Origin: Rhodocollybia butyracea
Lineage: Eukaryota; Basidiomycota; Agaricomycetes; Agaricales; Omphalotaceae
DNA length: 64,000 bases
Reading direction: 5' to 3'
NCBI GenBank assembly: GCA_015501585.1
Contig: JADNRY010000239.1
Span: 31,288 to 95,287 of the forward strand
Part shown: piece by piece, positions 22,985-34,900 of the stretch
How the letters are laid out: every line of letters begins with the position of its first letter
Position numbering within the stretch: position 1 is the first letter of the stretch
Program-made: the position numbers and the translations under genes
The notes under the pieces: generated by a model
The model's input: the letters and a program-made list of their open reading frames with translations, nothing else
What the model was told of the DNA's origin: nothing
Database searches by the model: none

Positions 22985-23830
22985 AAGGCGCTTACTAGTG
23001 AGGGCGCTTATTTACTCGTTCTATACCTCGACTTTAATCAGAAAATTTTGCGACGTCTTTGTACTGTGGAACTGCGCTGTCCGCGCTGCATTTTCATTGA
23101 TTGACACTTAGACTGGCAGGAGTTGTGCAACAGTAACCAACAACAAGATTGCAAAGGATCTCAAATGCGCTTGCAGCGTGCGCCGCCATGCTAAAACAGA
23201 GAAGCTACCGCCTTGCTGTTGGGACTTGATTCTGAAGTTTTCTTGCTCATGAACTGGACTAGTATCTACCTCCACCAGAAAAGCATGCAAACGTGCTCGA
23301 AGAAGATGTAACATTGTTGACGCTAGACAGACTTGCCTCAAAACTTGCTCAAAACGTTCGTGATCTGCAATTTCTAACACATCTGACAGTCTTTCACTCG
23401 ACAAATACCCGGCGTGCTATCGTGCTATCCAAACATTCCAGTCTAATGAAGACCATCCCCCTTCAAGCTTCAATATTCAATCTCTACGCCGGACCCATAC
23501 CAGATCTACGGCCCTTCGAGTTCCTTAGAATCTCAATACGAAGCTCTATATCGCTCCCTTCAATCACTCGAAGGATCTTCCAATACAATGTACATCCACA
23601 TCCACATCCTTGAAACTCGTATTCCCTCCCAAAACCGAAACTGAACCAAAAACTCACCGCCACTCTATCCCTCTACGGCCGCAAATTCGGCTTCGTCCGC
23701 AACCCCACAGCCCACTGTCCCTCCCTTGATCTCACGGGCATTTTCCACGTAGACTAGGTATTCTACCGTGATACCAACAATGCGAGTTTCGTGACGAGGT
23801 ATAATGTGTCGATGTTAGGGAAGTTGCTTG
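22985..23830 (+). pseudogene. Relic of the second co-amplified gene (unit after copy 4)
   Basis: The blocks begin with GGCGCTTACT and GGCGCTTATTT, then AGACTGGCAGGAGTTG, an exon-like block encoding SSSLESQYEALYRSLQSLEG (one frame), and the clearest terminal exon of all copies: YGRKFGFVRNPT, then FHVD, a TAG stop (23755-23757) and VFYRDTNNASFVTRYNVSML in the same frame. The in-frame stop lies where another copy (59.1 kb) has a Gln codon, so the ancestral exon ran through. Function not recognised. Confidence 0.5.
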
Positions 23831-25079
23831 GACTTAGTGTGAGGGTTGTGGTTAGTGCACTAGTGTTGGGGACTCCGATGTGGGGAGGAAGGGGGGAAAG
23901 GGGGTGCTGGAGTCGGCAGCTGTAGGGGATCGCATCATTGATGCATCATCGACATCGTTGACGAGAACCTGGCCAACGTTGATTGAGGTTAACGAGGCGT
24001 CGCTAGCTGGATGGCGTGATAGGCGCTCATCTTTATGAGCGCCTAATGAGCGCTATCGATCATCTTTCCTTTTCAAGAACTTCAACAGCCAGTTGTTTAC
24101 ACGAACAGATACAGGCCGTGCACCATCGCCAAGCTTCAGCGCTTCAAGCGTGCGCGTGCTGCTTCAAGTGTGATCCATGTCGATGAATGTGAACTTCGGT
24201 GCGTGATCTTTTTTCTTTTTCTTTCCGTTTTTGTCTCATTTTCATCTTGTAGATTCGGTGGTATATTTTTCGGAGACGAATCTCGGTATATCGGTGGTGT
24301 CAAGTACCACCTCGAAAGTCTTTTGCCAACGGAAGGACACGAGTCAGCGGATTACGCAACTCCCTCACTGCTTCTATCCTTTCAAGCCGGTAAACTCTTT
24401 TGCCAGCGACTTGACTTGACGATATGTTTGTGGTACATCAACGGGCTCAGGCGCGTCTTCTACTAATCCATTTGTGAACCTGTGTCAACTCAACTGCACT
24501 CAGCGGGCCACAGCTCATGTATTACTCAAGTACTTGCTAGTACTCACTAGCACTCGTTGTATTCATCCTTTCACCCGGCACATTTTTCAAGTTTCGACTT
24601 CAGCTTCAATGTTCGGCACTCTCTTCGTTGGTGACTTGGCTGATTGATATGGTCATGGTCCAATCAACAGCGCTGGTAGACCGATAAAGGGTATCAGTGT
24701 CAGCTTTGTTAGCCTGACGTCATTTCCATGTACGCCTCGAAAGGTGCGGGGCTTTGCCTTGCGCCTTGCGCATACCTGCTGTATTACCATCGGTCTCCCG
24801 CTCGACTCCTGGGTCAACTCTTCCACCAAAAAACATCGAAACTGGTTCGTATCGTTTTCCTAACTCGGTCCTCGCTAGCGCTACTGGCCTTCTCTCGAAG
24901 TCACCCCACTACCTTATTAAAAAATCCAGACAAGATGCTTAGAGGTCACCGGTCCCGCTCAGTGCTCACCGGCACCCGGAAACTCAGAACTGTTCGAGGA
25001 AAAAGTAGTGGAGATTCTGGCCCATGTGTTGACTTTTCCTCCACCACAAGGACGTGTCTATCGCCGACGCTTCATATTT
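23831..25079. other. Intergenic, with a perfect hairpin at 24020-24045
   Basis: No gene recognised. The hairpin TAGGCGCTCAT-CTTT-ATGAGCGCCTA has 11 bp perfect arms. The stretch from about 24.75 kb may contain more, unrecognisable, of the transporter relic that follows. Confidence 0.4.
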
Positions 25080-25709
25080 CAACATCCACTCTACCCCGTT
25101 TACCTTCTGACAACGGCGCATTGGCCCTTTTTTATCCATGGCTTCTCTGGAATCATCATTTGCCGGATGGTCGTTGGTGCCATCGGCGATACTGTCGCGT
25201 TTATTTAACCGTACGTTCCATCTCTCTTTTTTGTTCATATTTACTCAGTTGGAAAACTCAGAAGCCCGCGCCGTCTATAACACCACCTTCGCCAACAGTA
25301 TCCTAGCTGTCAACGGCGAAGTTACCTTAGTCACCATCTACGTTCCCTCCTCCACCTCCTGGTACGTGGGCCATCACTGGTAGAATACTCCTAATCCCCA
25401 TCCGATCCCGCGGCGTCGCATTTTCGGTTGCGTCGAACTGGCTGTGGATTATCTGATCATTCCGTTCGTTGTCACCACCGAGGAAGGTAACCTCCACTCG
25501 AAAATCTTCTGCTCCTTCTGCGAGTGCTGCTTCACCTACATCTCCTCATTCCCGAGATCATGTGCCTCTGTCTCGAACAAGTCATCTCGATGACTACGCC
25601 GAGACGAGTGCTGGGTGGATACCGTGCGCAGGAGACTGAGACGGTGGGGAAGGAGGTCATGGATGATACGCCCCGTCATGATGCTGAGAACACGATAATG
25701 AGGACATGA
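25080..25709 (+). pseudogene. MFS sugar-transporter relic (C-terminal part)
   Basis: Three reading frames together encode the end of a sugar-porter-type major facilitator: a TM8-9-like stretch with FSGIIICRMVVGAIGDT (about 25145-25195), an intron-like GTACGT...ACTCAG (25209-25247), GEVTLVTIYVPSSTSW, then GTWAITGRILLIPIRSRGVA and NWLW (about 25362-25450), EEGNLHSKIF, and finally IPEIMCLCLEQV. The order and spacing match the family's TM10 to C-terminal tail, where GTWAITGEIFP and PETKG..LEQV are usual. At least two frameshifts and a TGA after NWLWII break it. The first half of the protein is not recognisable. It is not expected to transport. Confidence 0.65.
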
Positions 25710-27198
25710 CATGGTGTTTGTTTTTTTCTTCTCACTTTATTTTGGTTTTGTCCTATTTATGTTTACTTATAGCGCTTATGTACGAATATCAGCATATCAC
25801 TACTTGTGCTCACGATGTTTAATGACAGCGAATTGATATGATGTTTTGATTTCGGACATTCGGTGTGTTGCCCAGTTCTTTTCGCCACGCTCTTTTGTCT
25901 ATGTTAAATTTACGATCTTTTACTTAATCTACTTACTATGCAGATGCATATTTATTTCCAGGTTTCTATGTCGCCAGCACCACTTGTCTAGCGCTCTGTC
26001 AAGCATCGAGGACTAGTTAAAAGCGCCGTAATTCACTGCTCTTCACAATTTGTGCTAATCTCCAACTCCGAATACTTAGGTATACAGCTTGGATGAAGCC
26101 TTGGCTCCAAGTACGGAAGACTGTATATGGGGACAGGAACTGGCAACTCATCGATATCATCACGGCTTGCGATCTCTTCCAATCCGGTTACCATCACACT
26201 GCCTTGTTCGAACAGTAGCGTGTGCTTGTACTACGATGGTCTTCCGGCCGAGGGTAACTTCAGCGTTATCCGTCTCACTTGTGTGAAGTGATTCATATCA
26301 AATAATTGGATACAGCAACCAGACCCCACCAGTGTGATGTAAATAAACAGAACTTTCATGCTTCGTTTCTCGAAAGAGTAAGTATGTTCCCAGGTCAGCC
26401 GACTCAGCCTGGTTCAAGTTGTTCTTCAGGCCTCCACACCGGAGAGTTGGAACGGAGCGAGTATTAGGGATCAGGGACGTTGCGGGCTTATAAGTCACCG
26501 TCAGATAATTTCCAAGTGGATGGCAGTAAGAACTCGAACATGCTTTGATGTCGGTAATCGGGCAAAGAAGTAGTGCACTCTAATAGTCCCGAGTTCCGAC
26601 TTTAACTTAAGATATCGATGATCATCTGAGCTAACTCAATATACTAATTTAGTGTTGCTTCTTTGTTCTTTGGTACACGTACGCCATACACATGTAGACC
26701 TTATATGTTGAACTGCCACCCAAAAGTTTTGTTCGTTGCCTCCTTGCTACGTACCAACATGTCGCTCGAAGATCACACGTATGTCATGATACACCCTTGT
26801 AGGTATAGCACAGCATCCTCTCACATGTATCACATATTTGTTATTTAGTTCTTACATGTTTTACCTGTACTTACATAGCTTTTCATGTTTCAACTAGGGT
26901 TTCATGCGTATTTCATATCCACTTACAATATTTAAGTACTTGGAGATAGCCATATTCCTGAGTCAAATCAACCTCTTATCCATCTTCACCCCCTTTTCTC
27001 ACCTCTCTTCCCTTCCTAAGATGAAGTTCTCGCCATCTCCCCAGCTTGATCTTCACAATGTAGGTTTAACTTCTCTTGCAGTCTTAGTTGGTACTAATCA
27101 TCATTAATAGAGAGCAGAAAATATGACTGAAGTATATGCACCTGGCAGGCAAGGTGACTTTTTTTGCATTGGCGGAAATTCAGCTTACACTCTACAGC
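25710..27198. other. Intergenic between transporter relic and STAND gene
   Basis: AT-rich, with no frame I can support. The last ~200 bases would include the promoter and leader of the NACHT-ankyrin gene; a short ATG frame at 27021 ends after a few codons. Confidence 0.4.
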
Positions 27199-29883
27199 AT
27201 GTTCGCGAATGCTTCCAAATTTAACGTGAATAACTCGCAATTCATTGTTAACAATTATCGATCCTGGAGTAAGTGCATCCTGATTGTTCTTACTAGTCCT
27301 TCAAGTAACAATTGAAATGAAGACAACAATGATGTGTCTGCAATTAGGGATTGGTTGAAGGCGCCGGATCCTTCTACCAATTTTGTGGCTGCATATGATA
27401 AGAAAACAGCTGGCACTGGGGAATGGATACTTTCTCATTCAGAATATGTTAAGTGGTGTCAGGGTGAACCTGGGATTCTATGGATACTGGGCAAAGGTGA
27501 AATTTTTTGATACAGAAGTTTCAGTCTAACAAAGGTCTTCTAGTGGGGTCAGGGAAAACTATCCTCTCGTAAGCATGAGTGGGCCCTTCTTGTTGTGATA
27601 TCTAATGTGCATTATTAGCACAACTATCATCAAACATATCCAAGAGAATTCTGCAGTAGGATGCTACTATTACTATTTTGACAACCGTGACAACTTGAAG
27701 ACAAAGACAACTGCCCGTGGGCTTCTTCAATCAGTTTTGTTGCAGATGGCCACAAGGTCCGAGGGTGTCCATCCTGCTCTACAGGCACTTTATAAACAGT
27801 GCAATCAAGGGGTTATGGAGCCTACTACAAAGGATTTGAGTACAACTCTAGCAGCAGTTGCCAAAGATTTAAGCCCTGTTTTCATGGTATTGGATGCCAT
27901 GGATGAATGCATTGAAGCAATTGATGTGTTCAAACATCTTGTTCAGCTTAACAACCTTTATATAGCAGTCACCAGTCGATATTTGGCTGAGGCTAGTTAT
28001 GATGTGACAGGGAACATTCATCTTGATAAAGCAGAAAATGCTTTTGAGCAGGATGTTCTCAAATACCTCCAAGATAAACTTGGGCATCGTAGATTGAAGC
28101 AAGAGCTATTTACTGAAATAGTAAATCATTTGACTCAAGAATCACAGGGCCAGTAAGTATTGCAAATGATTGGATTAACTTCAGGTGATTAATGTAATCT
28201 TGACAAAGATTCCGCTGGGTTGATTGCCAAGTTACTGTACTACAGCAATGTAAGACACCCAAGGCCATACAAGACGCGTTGAAGAAGCTTCCCAAGAGCC
28301 TAGAGGAGACATACACTGTGGTAATTAAAAGAATCTCAGAAAGTGAACATGCGGATGATGCAGGACGTCTTCTCAGATGGTTGACTTATGCATTTGAGCC
28401 ACTTTCAATTGCACAGGTTACAGAAATTCTTGCTGTAGAATTGGATGAGCAAATATTTGATCCTGCGGCACGGTCATTGGAGCTTGAAACTGGAGTATAT
28501 GATATCCTGGATTCCACATTGATTGTTGTGAACATAAACAACATTGTTCAGCTTGCGCACAATTCTGTGAAAGAGTTCTTAGTGGCAAGCAAGGGTCAAC
28601 AACATCTAGTTGGGTTAATTGAAATCAATGAACAACTGGCCCATTCTACTATATGTCAAACATGCCTGATCTATTTGCTTCAGTTCAAATCAGAGCAAGG
28701 ATATGAATTTGAAAAGGATTATCCATTATCCATTTATGCAGCAAGGTACTGGCCATCTCATATGAGGAGGCTAGGCAAGGAAGGATTGAAGCACAGACTA
28801 GCTCATGACCTGGCAGTATCATTAATAAAGCACAGAAGTGAACTATCATATATAAATTGGGTCAGAATTCATGGGCCAGAAAGAAACAAGAGGGCTATAT
28901 GTAATCCCAATTTGAGGGCAGATGAAATTCAACCTCCACTGTATTACATGGCCTATGAGGGATTGGCAATGATTGTTGGGCATTTGATATCAGAAGAAAC
29001 AGCGGATGTCAATGCCCAAGGTGGATTGTATGGAAATGCACTTCAGGCAGCTGCTGCTCAAGGTAACAAGGATAGTGTCCAGCTTCTGTTAGAGCACAAA
29101 ACAGATGTCAATACCCCAGGTGGATACTATGGAAATGCACTCCAGGCAGCTGCTGCTAAAGGCAACAAGGATATTGTCCAGCTTCTGTTAGAGCACAAAG
29201 CAGATGTCCATGCCCCACATGGATACTATGGAAATGCACTCCAGGCAGCTGCTGCTCAAGGAAGCAAGGATATTGTCCAACTTCTGTTAGAGCACAAAGC
29301 AGATGCCAATGGCAAAGGTGGAATGCATGGAAATGCACTCCAGGCAGCTGCTATTCAAGGCAGCAAGAATATTGTGCAGCTTCTGTTAGAGCACAAAGCA
29401 GATGTCAATGCCCCAGGTGGATGCTATGGAAATGCACTCCAGGCAGCTGCTGCTAAAGGCAACAAGGATATTGTCCAGCTTCTCTTGGAACACAAAGCAA
29501 ATGTGAATGCCCCACGTGGATACTATGGAAATGCACTCCAGGCGGCTGCTGCTCAAGGCAACACAGATATTGTCCAGCTTCTGTTAGAGCACAAAGCAGA
29601 TGCCAATGCCAAATGTGGAATACATGGAAATGCCCTCCAGTTAGCTGCTGGCAAAGGCAACATGGATATTGTGCAGCTTCTGATAGAGCATAATGCTGAT
29701 GTCTGTGCCCAAGGTGGATTTTATGGAAATGCACTCCAGGCAGCTGCTATTCAAGGCAGCAAGCATATTGTGCAGCTTCTGCTTGATCATGGAGCAGATG
29801 TCATTGCCCAAGGTGGAAAGTATAGAAATCCATCCAGACAGCTGCTGGCCGTGGCAACAAGGATATTGTCCAGCTTCTGTTAG
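27199..29883 (+). CDS. STAND protein: NACHT NTPase with ankyrin repeats (3' frameshift)
   Basis: Proposed exons: 27199-27268, 27323-27496, 27544-27568, 27619-28152 and 28209-29883, all with GT-AG introns and continuous frame. Domains: N-terminal MFANASKFNVNNSQF motif; linker with IRDWLKAPDPSTNF; Walker A VGSGKT, its codons split by an intron; Walker B PVFMVLDAMDEC; helical arm with LPKSLEETY and RWLTYAFEPLS; then ankyrin repeats from 29005. Such proteins are NTP-driven switches; fungal members with near-identical repeats include incompatibility (non-self recognition) genes. That role is inferred. A one-base deletion near 29832 in the ninth repeat shifts the frame, so the protein ends ILSSFC at 29883. 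Homologous repeat sequence continues in the old frame to TGA at about 29951. Confidence 0.85.
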
Positions 29884-29951
29884 CACACAAAGCACATGTC
29901 AAGGCCAAAGGTAGAGTGAATGGAAATTCACTCCTTGCTGTGAAAAGTTGA
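29005..29951 (+). repeat. Tandem 99 bp ankyrin-coding repeats
   Basis: Unit starts at 29005, 29104 and so on every 99 bases to 29797, eight complete in-frame units. A ninth has lost one base and a partial tenth ends at about 29951. Each 33 aa unit has the form DVNA..G.YGNALQAAAA.G, then K.IVQLLLEHKA. Differences cluster at the beta-turn positions (residues 4-9) and a few helix positions, while the rest is almost identical at DNA level, implying recent duplication or ongoing homogenisation. Confidence 0.92.
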
Positions 29952-31731
29952 ATATGAATCTCCTTTGCCAACACTGTAATTTAAAATATGGATCACTGGC
30001 AAGTATTCCCATGCACAAGTACTCACAAGTACGGCGTGGAAATACTTGGGGATATGTACAGGTAGCAAGTTGTAAATTTTAACTACTTGCAAGTACCTGA
30101 GGCAACAACGCAAAATATTTAGGTGGAGGCCAAGAATAATTTTTTTCTTCCAAATAAGGGCTGGAATATGCTCTTTTCTACATATTAGACCATGTCTGAG
30201 CAACTCATACCTTCACCTATCATGTAGTAAGTTATATGTCACTATATGCACTGTAGTATACTCTTCAATCATGATGAATATTCAATATGGCCTTCTAAGT
30301 TCCTTCAGCTTCTGTTCCTTGTATAAATTAAGCACTGAGGCTCCCTACTCAGTGTTGGACGGACACTCGGTTAGGGTCTAATGCCACAGCTGGTTTTTAG
30401 TGTCTAGTCACTGGCGGACATGTGTCCCTAAAAATGACCTGGCATTAGGCTGTCAGAAGTTGGCTTCTGAAGTATAATGTAATCAAGTCACGTTTACGGA
30501 TACAGCTGTATGCGCTTCTCCGTTACTTATTGTTTTGCTCTTGTATTTGAGTTAAGCTACTCTGTAGGTACCCTTAAGGCACTATATGTACCTACACTGA
30601 CTTCTGCAACAATGCTTTCTACTATGAGTGTGAATTTATTAGTTCTGTTTAAGCTCAGACCCATGGGAACAGTATTTGGGTATTTACGTGTAGGTATGTG
30701 AAAGGTGCTATAAAACAACCTAACAAAAACACTACCGCACCTAACCAGACTATCAATATGTAAGGAGCGAGGCGGGTTGTCAGAGATTCCCCGAGAGAAA
30801 GTCTTGTAATATTGGATGTACGCGCACGACTGCTCCAGGTTCAAGACTGTAGCGCTAACATGGGTAACTAAGCTTAGACAACTCTTAGAACTAAGTCGAG
30901 AGAAGCCTAGTTGGATGTATGAGTGTACAAGGGAACCAGATGTGTATGTCCAAATCAATTAACCAAAACCAAAACCAATACAACGAAACTAAGATTCTCC
31001 TAGGCAAACTCTGGCTCTAGCTAGAATAGTAATCTCAAGGTTTGTCAACAACCCTAGGCAAACTCTGGCACTAGCTGCTGTGATGCTGTAAAGTCCTTGA
31101 CCAAACTCTGGGCCAAGCTACAATATTGTGAGTGAACTTAATCACTAGGAACTTGTACCACAATCTTAGTGGCTTGTCTAACTTTGTGAAGAAGTCAACT
31201 AAGGAACCCTCACTCTGGAGCCAAATAATCCCTTACTAGAAGCCGTCCCCTCTAAGGAAGCAACTAGATTTGAGTTGATGTGGAGTTCAAGAGAACTCTA
31301 CACACTTAAATTCAATCAAGATATAAATGGGCTTTGTGAAGTGCGTGAAGTTAGATTACTTTCTAAAGATCATCAAGTCAGGAGGCGTCATGCTACTGAT
31401 CCCGTGGGGACGTTCTACGGAGCACTGGTCTTAGCAGTCAAGTCGAGGGCAAGAAACTTTGAGGTGAAGGAACACAACCAATCTTGTACAGGGGAGGTGG
31501 CAAGTAACTTATCTTATTGAATAAATATGTCTGGCTTATATACTGAGTAGAGGGAGTTTAATATGAAAAATAGATGAAACAGATACAGAGAGAGATGGAA
31601 AGAGAGTGGAACAGAGGAATCTGGCTTGGAAAGGAAACTCCAGCCTATATATGGTACACATGATAAAGAAATAGTCCATTCTTGGGTATATATCAGAGGT
31701 AAAATATGATTTTGTGAGGATTAACATAGTT
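29952..31731. other. Gene-poor stretch with hairpin and short repeats
   Basis: No gene supported. 30000-30110 repeats CAAGTACT/ACTTGCAAGTAC words. 30378-30448 is an imperfect hairpin with ends CTAATGCC and GGCATTAG. 31014-31120 holds three imperfect copies of an AGGCAAACTCTGGC-CTAGCT motif. On the minus strand a TATATAAGCC box near 31545-31530 follows the unknown relic described next and could belong to an LTR of the same element; I could not find a matching second LTR. Confidence 0.4.
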
Positions 31732-32430
31732 TTAAAGTGTTTTGATCTGAGCAAGGTTTCTCCGATTACTCCACAATTCTCTGGGGTCAGGAGTACCTTT
31801 AAGCTTCATGATTACTCGTCGCCCAGTTTTCCTTGGGTGAGTTTCATTCTATTCCTCAGATGGTTCTGTCCATCCTGAGTGTAATTAACATTCTCTCAAG
31901 AAGGCCTGTTGTCTAGCTTTCCAATGACACCACTTATGATAGTCTCGAGCAACTGCACTGAGTATGTACAAGTGATTCCGATAGTTGGCTTTAACGGATA
32001 AGACCTCCCGTGTATGATTTCTAAGATTAAATGTTTCAATTTGCCAAGGATATCCCAGCGCATAGCTTTCCGTAGGACCGCTAAGCATGTTTCTACCGTC
32101 CTCACGGTTACAACCAGTGCCGCAAATAGACCTCTATGGTTTCCTTGGGATTGTGCAAGGGATGCCTTTCCTCATAATTCCTTCCCTCAAGTAACATGTT
32201 AGCTTGGTACTTATCCCACTTTGAGATGTCCTGTAGTTTAGAGAGTATACACTCTTGGGTATAACTAGATTGACAATCCAGTGTTACATCTCTGGGCAGC
32301 CCAGGTATCCTCGCTAGCTTGGCTCTAGGCTACGCTTGTGGGTGTACCTTCATGGCTTGCTGAGTATTATTATTAAGTTCTTTGCCTCGGTGACAGCTAT
32401 CATGCTCGTTGATACGCCCCGAGACTTTTT
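31732..32430 (-). pseudogene. Degenerate coding relic of unknown family
   Basis: Read on the minus strand, two frames give long stretches of protein-like sequence interrupted by stops. First comes GRINEHDSCHRGKELNNN, a TAG, then KLARIPGLPRDVTLDCQSSY, ILSKLQDISKWDKYQANMLL and HNPKETIEVYLRHWL. After a frameshift come YPWQIETFNLRNHTREVLSV, ARDYHKWCHWKARQQAFLREC, a stop, HPRKTGRRVIMKLKGTPDPR and a terminal stop at about 31732. The composition (many Trp, Arg, Lys, His) and the persistence of one frame across stops show a decayed protein-coding sequence, probably from a mobile element. I cannot name the family. Confidence 0.45.
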
Positions 32431-32859
32431 GAGTCTAAAACTAGACTTAAAGCTCACTACTGGATAGTCTTTGCATGATACGTAGTGTTCATACCACTTG
32501 GAGGACTTCTCCCAGTGCTGTGTTCACTGAAACCCAAATCGGACAAGCTCGTACAACGCCTGTATTGCCACCGCTTCACGCGCACGACGGCCTAACATTG
32601 ATATCAAAACATCGGCCATTTCGGCCCATACTCTCAATTTGATATAATTGATTTACTTGAAACTACTTCATCAGGAGGCCGTTTTCTATGAAACCTTCGA
32701 TGTTGCAGACCGTTTGGACGATTCTTACATCATTTCACTAGTTAGCACTCAATTACAAGCTTTCCCTTCCATAGGAAATGCTTACTCAGAATGATAATAC
32801 CTTACTAAGGGTATAAAACTTAGAACATGCAAAAGGGCAATCTGGGGCAAGAAATAAAA

Positions 32860-33422
32860 TGTACCAGAGACCCTGAAGCACTAGAACGAACGAAAGCAGT
32901 GCATAGGCATCCGACGGCATCGAAATACCGGTATCCAGGGTACTTCTCCGGTCCCAGAACATGGTTACATCAGTTGTTGGGATAAATGCCTCATTTTCAA
33001 ATAATTGCATAGCATGATGATACAGGACAAGAGTGGGGGTCAAACCGAGTCCGAACAGGTCCCGTCGACGTCCCCTGCCCTCCCGCATTATACTCCATGA
33101 GTCCCCCGACCATAGAGACGAGATTTGAGGAGGTACTAGGAGGAGACATACCTATATTTCTATAGATATGCTCATACTTCAATGCCCATCAATCAGAGAC
33201 CTTAGAAAATTTATGAACCCTTGAAACGAGTTTATACAAGTTGGAAATACGGTACAACGTCCCGATACCGGGTGGTTTTCCGATGCTCCAGCATAGAACT
33301 GAGATCTGTCCCCTTGGAGCAGTATTTCACAGATTAGAATGAAACTTGATGTTGCAGGGCTTAGATGACAATTATCGAGGCGAGAATAGCTGAGATACAT
33401 CCTTCTTCAAGTCCTCCCTCAC
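32860..33422. repeat. Dispersed repeat, copy B
   Basis: Same-orientation counterpart of 2000-2562, some 30 kb away, ending in the same CCCTCAC. Sequence past 33422 is unrelated to the F-box stump that follows copy A, which fixes the shared right boundary at 2562/33422. Substitutions and small indels throughout indicate an old pair. Confidence 0.7.
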
Positions 33423-34652
33423 TTATAGAACCTGTGGACTACTGGTTCACACTTACTTACAGTCATAAGTCACTGTAAGTACTGACAATCAAGAATGAAT
33501 GAAAAAGAACATACCAAGAACTCGAGATTGAACATCTATGATCCGAAATGGAACTGAATAGAGTGAAACGATCTCATGGGGCGGTCTCTGCTCACCGTTT
33601 CCGGGTCTGATGTAAAATTTCACAATAGAATTGACCATATGATGCCATACAGCCTCGTATGCAGAGCACATGCTCCCCTTACCAATACTCTTGGCTTCCT
33701 TGGGTATATAATCAAGGGGAGACCTCCAGAAAGAGCAGGCATCCCTCCCCCCAGGTTAACAAGCTTGCTGTCAAGCTTGTAGTAATAGGGTGCTTCTGGC
33801 AGAAGAAAGAACAGAATTATTCAGAGTGCTTTTGCTTCTGACAGAACTTGAATGAACTTGGATTGCATTTGAACAGACAAAGAAAGAGACCTTGCACTTG
33901 TTGTTGTTGTTGTTGATTGATTGAAAGTTAAAGTCCCAGTCTTGTCTTGTTTGAAAGTTTTGAAGTCCAGAGTCTTGTTTTGAAAGGAATAGTTAAAGTA
34001 CAAAGAGAACCCCAGAGACTATAGAGCATTTTGTGCAATAGAGTCCATTGATCAATCTTGAATTACCCCAGAACTCAAAAGTCTGATTGTGTGTTTGTGT
34101 TGGTGTTGTTTTGCCTTCTGCCCACATACCCATAGTTAGCCCTATCATCGTGCTCCATATAACTCTCTTATTGCATTGTATAATGTGTACAAAATGTCAA
34201 AATGTATGGTTACATGCCTTAGGCCAATTTTGGGCCTAATAACGGGTATCAGGATCTGCGGGTTTTTGCACAGGTCAACCCGCAGGTACCTGTGACCTGA
34301 CATCTTTGCACAACCTTAGCTTTGATTATCATTTATCACTATCTTTTGACTATTTATGGCCAAGTGCTACTAGTACCTACAGTATATGATATTGCATAAC
34401 TCAAAGTCACATGCAATCCATCATCAGGGACAGGTCTTGCATCAATGATTGTGGCTACATCTGCAAAACCTGGGACAAGCTTTGGCTGCTCTGGAGCACT
34501 CTGGAGCACTCCAAAGCTGTCAAAGCTGTCAAAGCAACCCAGAGCACTTCAGAGTGCTCTACAGTGAGTACCCTTGCTCTGAGATGCTTTGGACTGAATA
34601 GCAACTGAATACAACTGCTTTGATCAAAACCCAGGTTTTGCAGATGTAATAT
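33423..34652. other. Gene-poor stretch, no supported gene
   Basis: It contains a TTG microsatellite (33899-33913), a run of AAAGTT/AAAGTC words at 33920-34010 and GT-rich sequence near 34090. The region 34490-34560 repeats CTGGAGCACT and AAGCTGTCAAAG motifs. No coding frame supported. Confidence 0.4.
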
Positions 34653-34724
34653 AATATTGGAACCCAGTTTCAGTACCAATGTTAATGATGTAATTAACAT
34701 TGGAACTGACTGGGTTCCAGTATT
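34653..34724. repeat. Foldback repeat 1
   Basis: Arms of about 32-34 bases with few mismatches: left begins AATATTGGAACCCAGT, right ends ACTGGGTTCCAGTATT, with loop GATGTA. It lies directly beside foldback 2. Confidence 0.8.
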
Positions 34725-34744
34725 ATACAAACACTTGAAAACTT

Positions 34745-34790
34745 GTGGCATATCAGTCCAAATCTTGAACATTTGGGTCTGATATGCCAC
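34745..34790. repeat. Foldback repeat 2
   Basis: Arms start GTGGCATATCAG and end CTGATATGCCAC with a few central mismatches. It is 20 bases from foldback 1 and 80 from the palindrome at 34872-34900. Confidence 0.8.
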
Positions 34791-34871
34791 TTCAGCTGCT
34801 CAGCTGTTAAAAATAATATGATTGACAGGTACCTGTGGGTCAGGATTATTTTATAAAATGTGGCCTGTGAC

Positions 34872-34900
34872 CTGACCTGGATCCAGTGGATCCAGGTCAG
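34872..34900. repeat. Perfect palindrome
   Basis: The 13 bp arms CTGACCTGGATCC and GGATCCAGGTCAG flank AGT. Neighbouring GACAGGTACCTGTGGGTCAGG (34815-34855 area) resembles CCCGCAGGTACCTGTGACCTGA at about 34270, so 34.25-34.95 kb may be one compound foldback element. Confidence 0.75.

Noticed and set aside
29005..29951. CRISPR-like regularly spaced repeats
   Set aside because: The 99 bp units are contiguous, in frame and encode ankyrin repeats in a eukaryotic gene.
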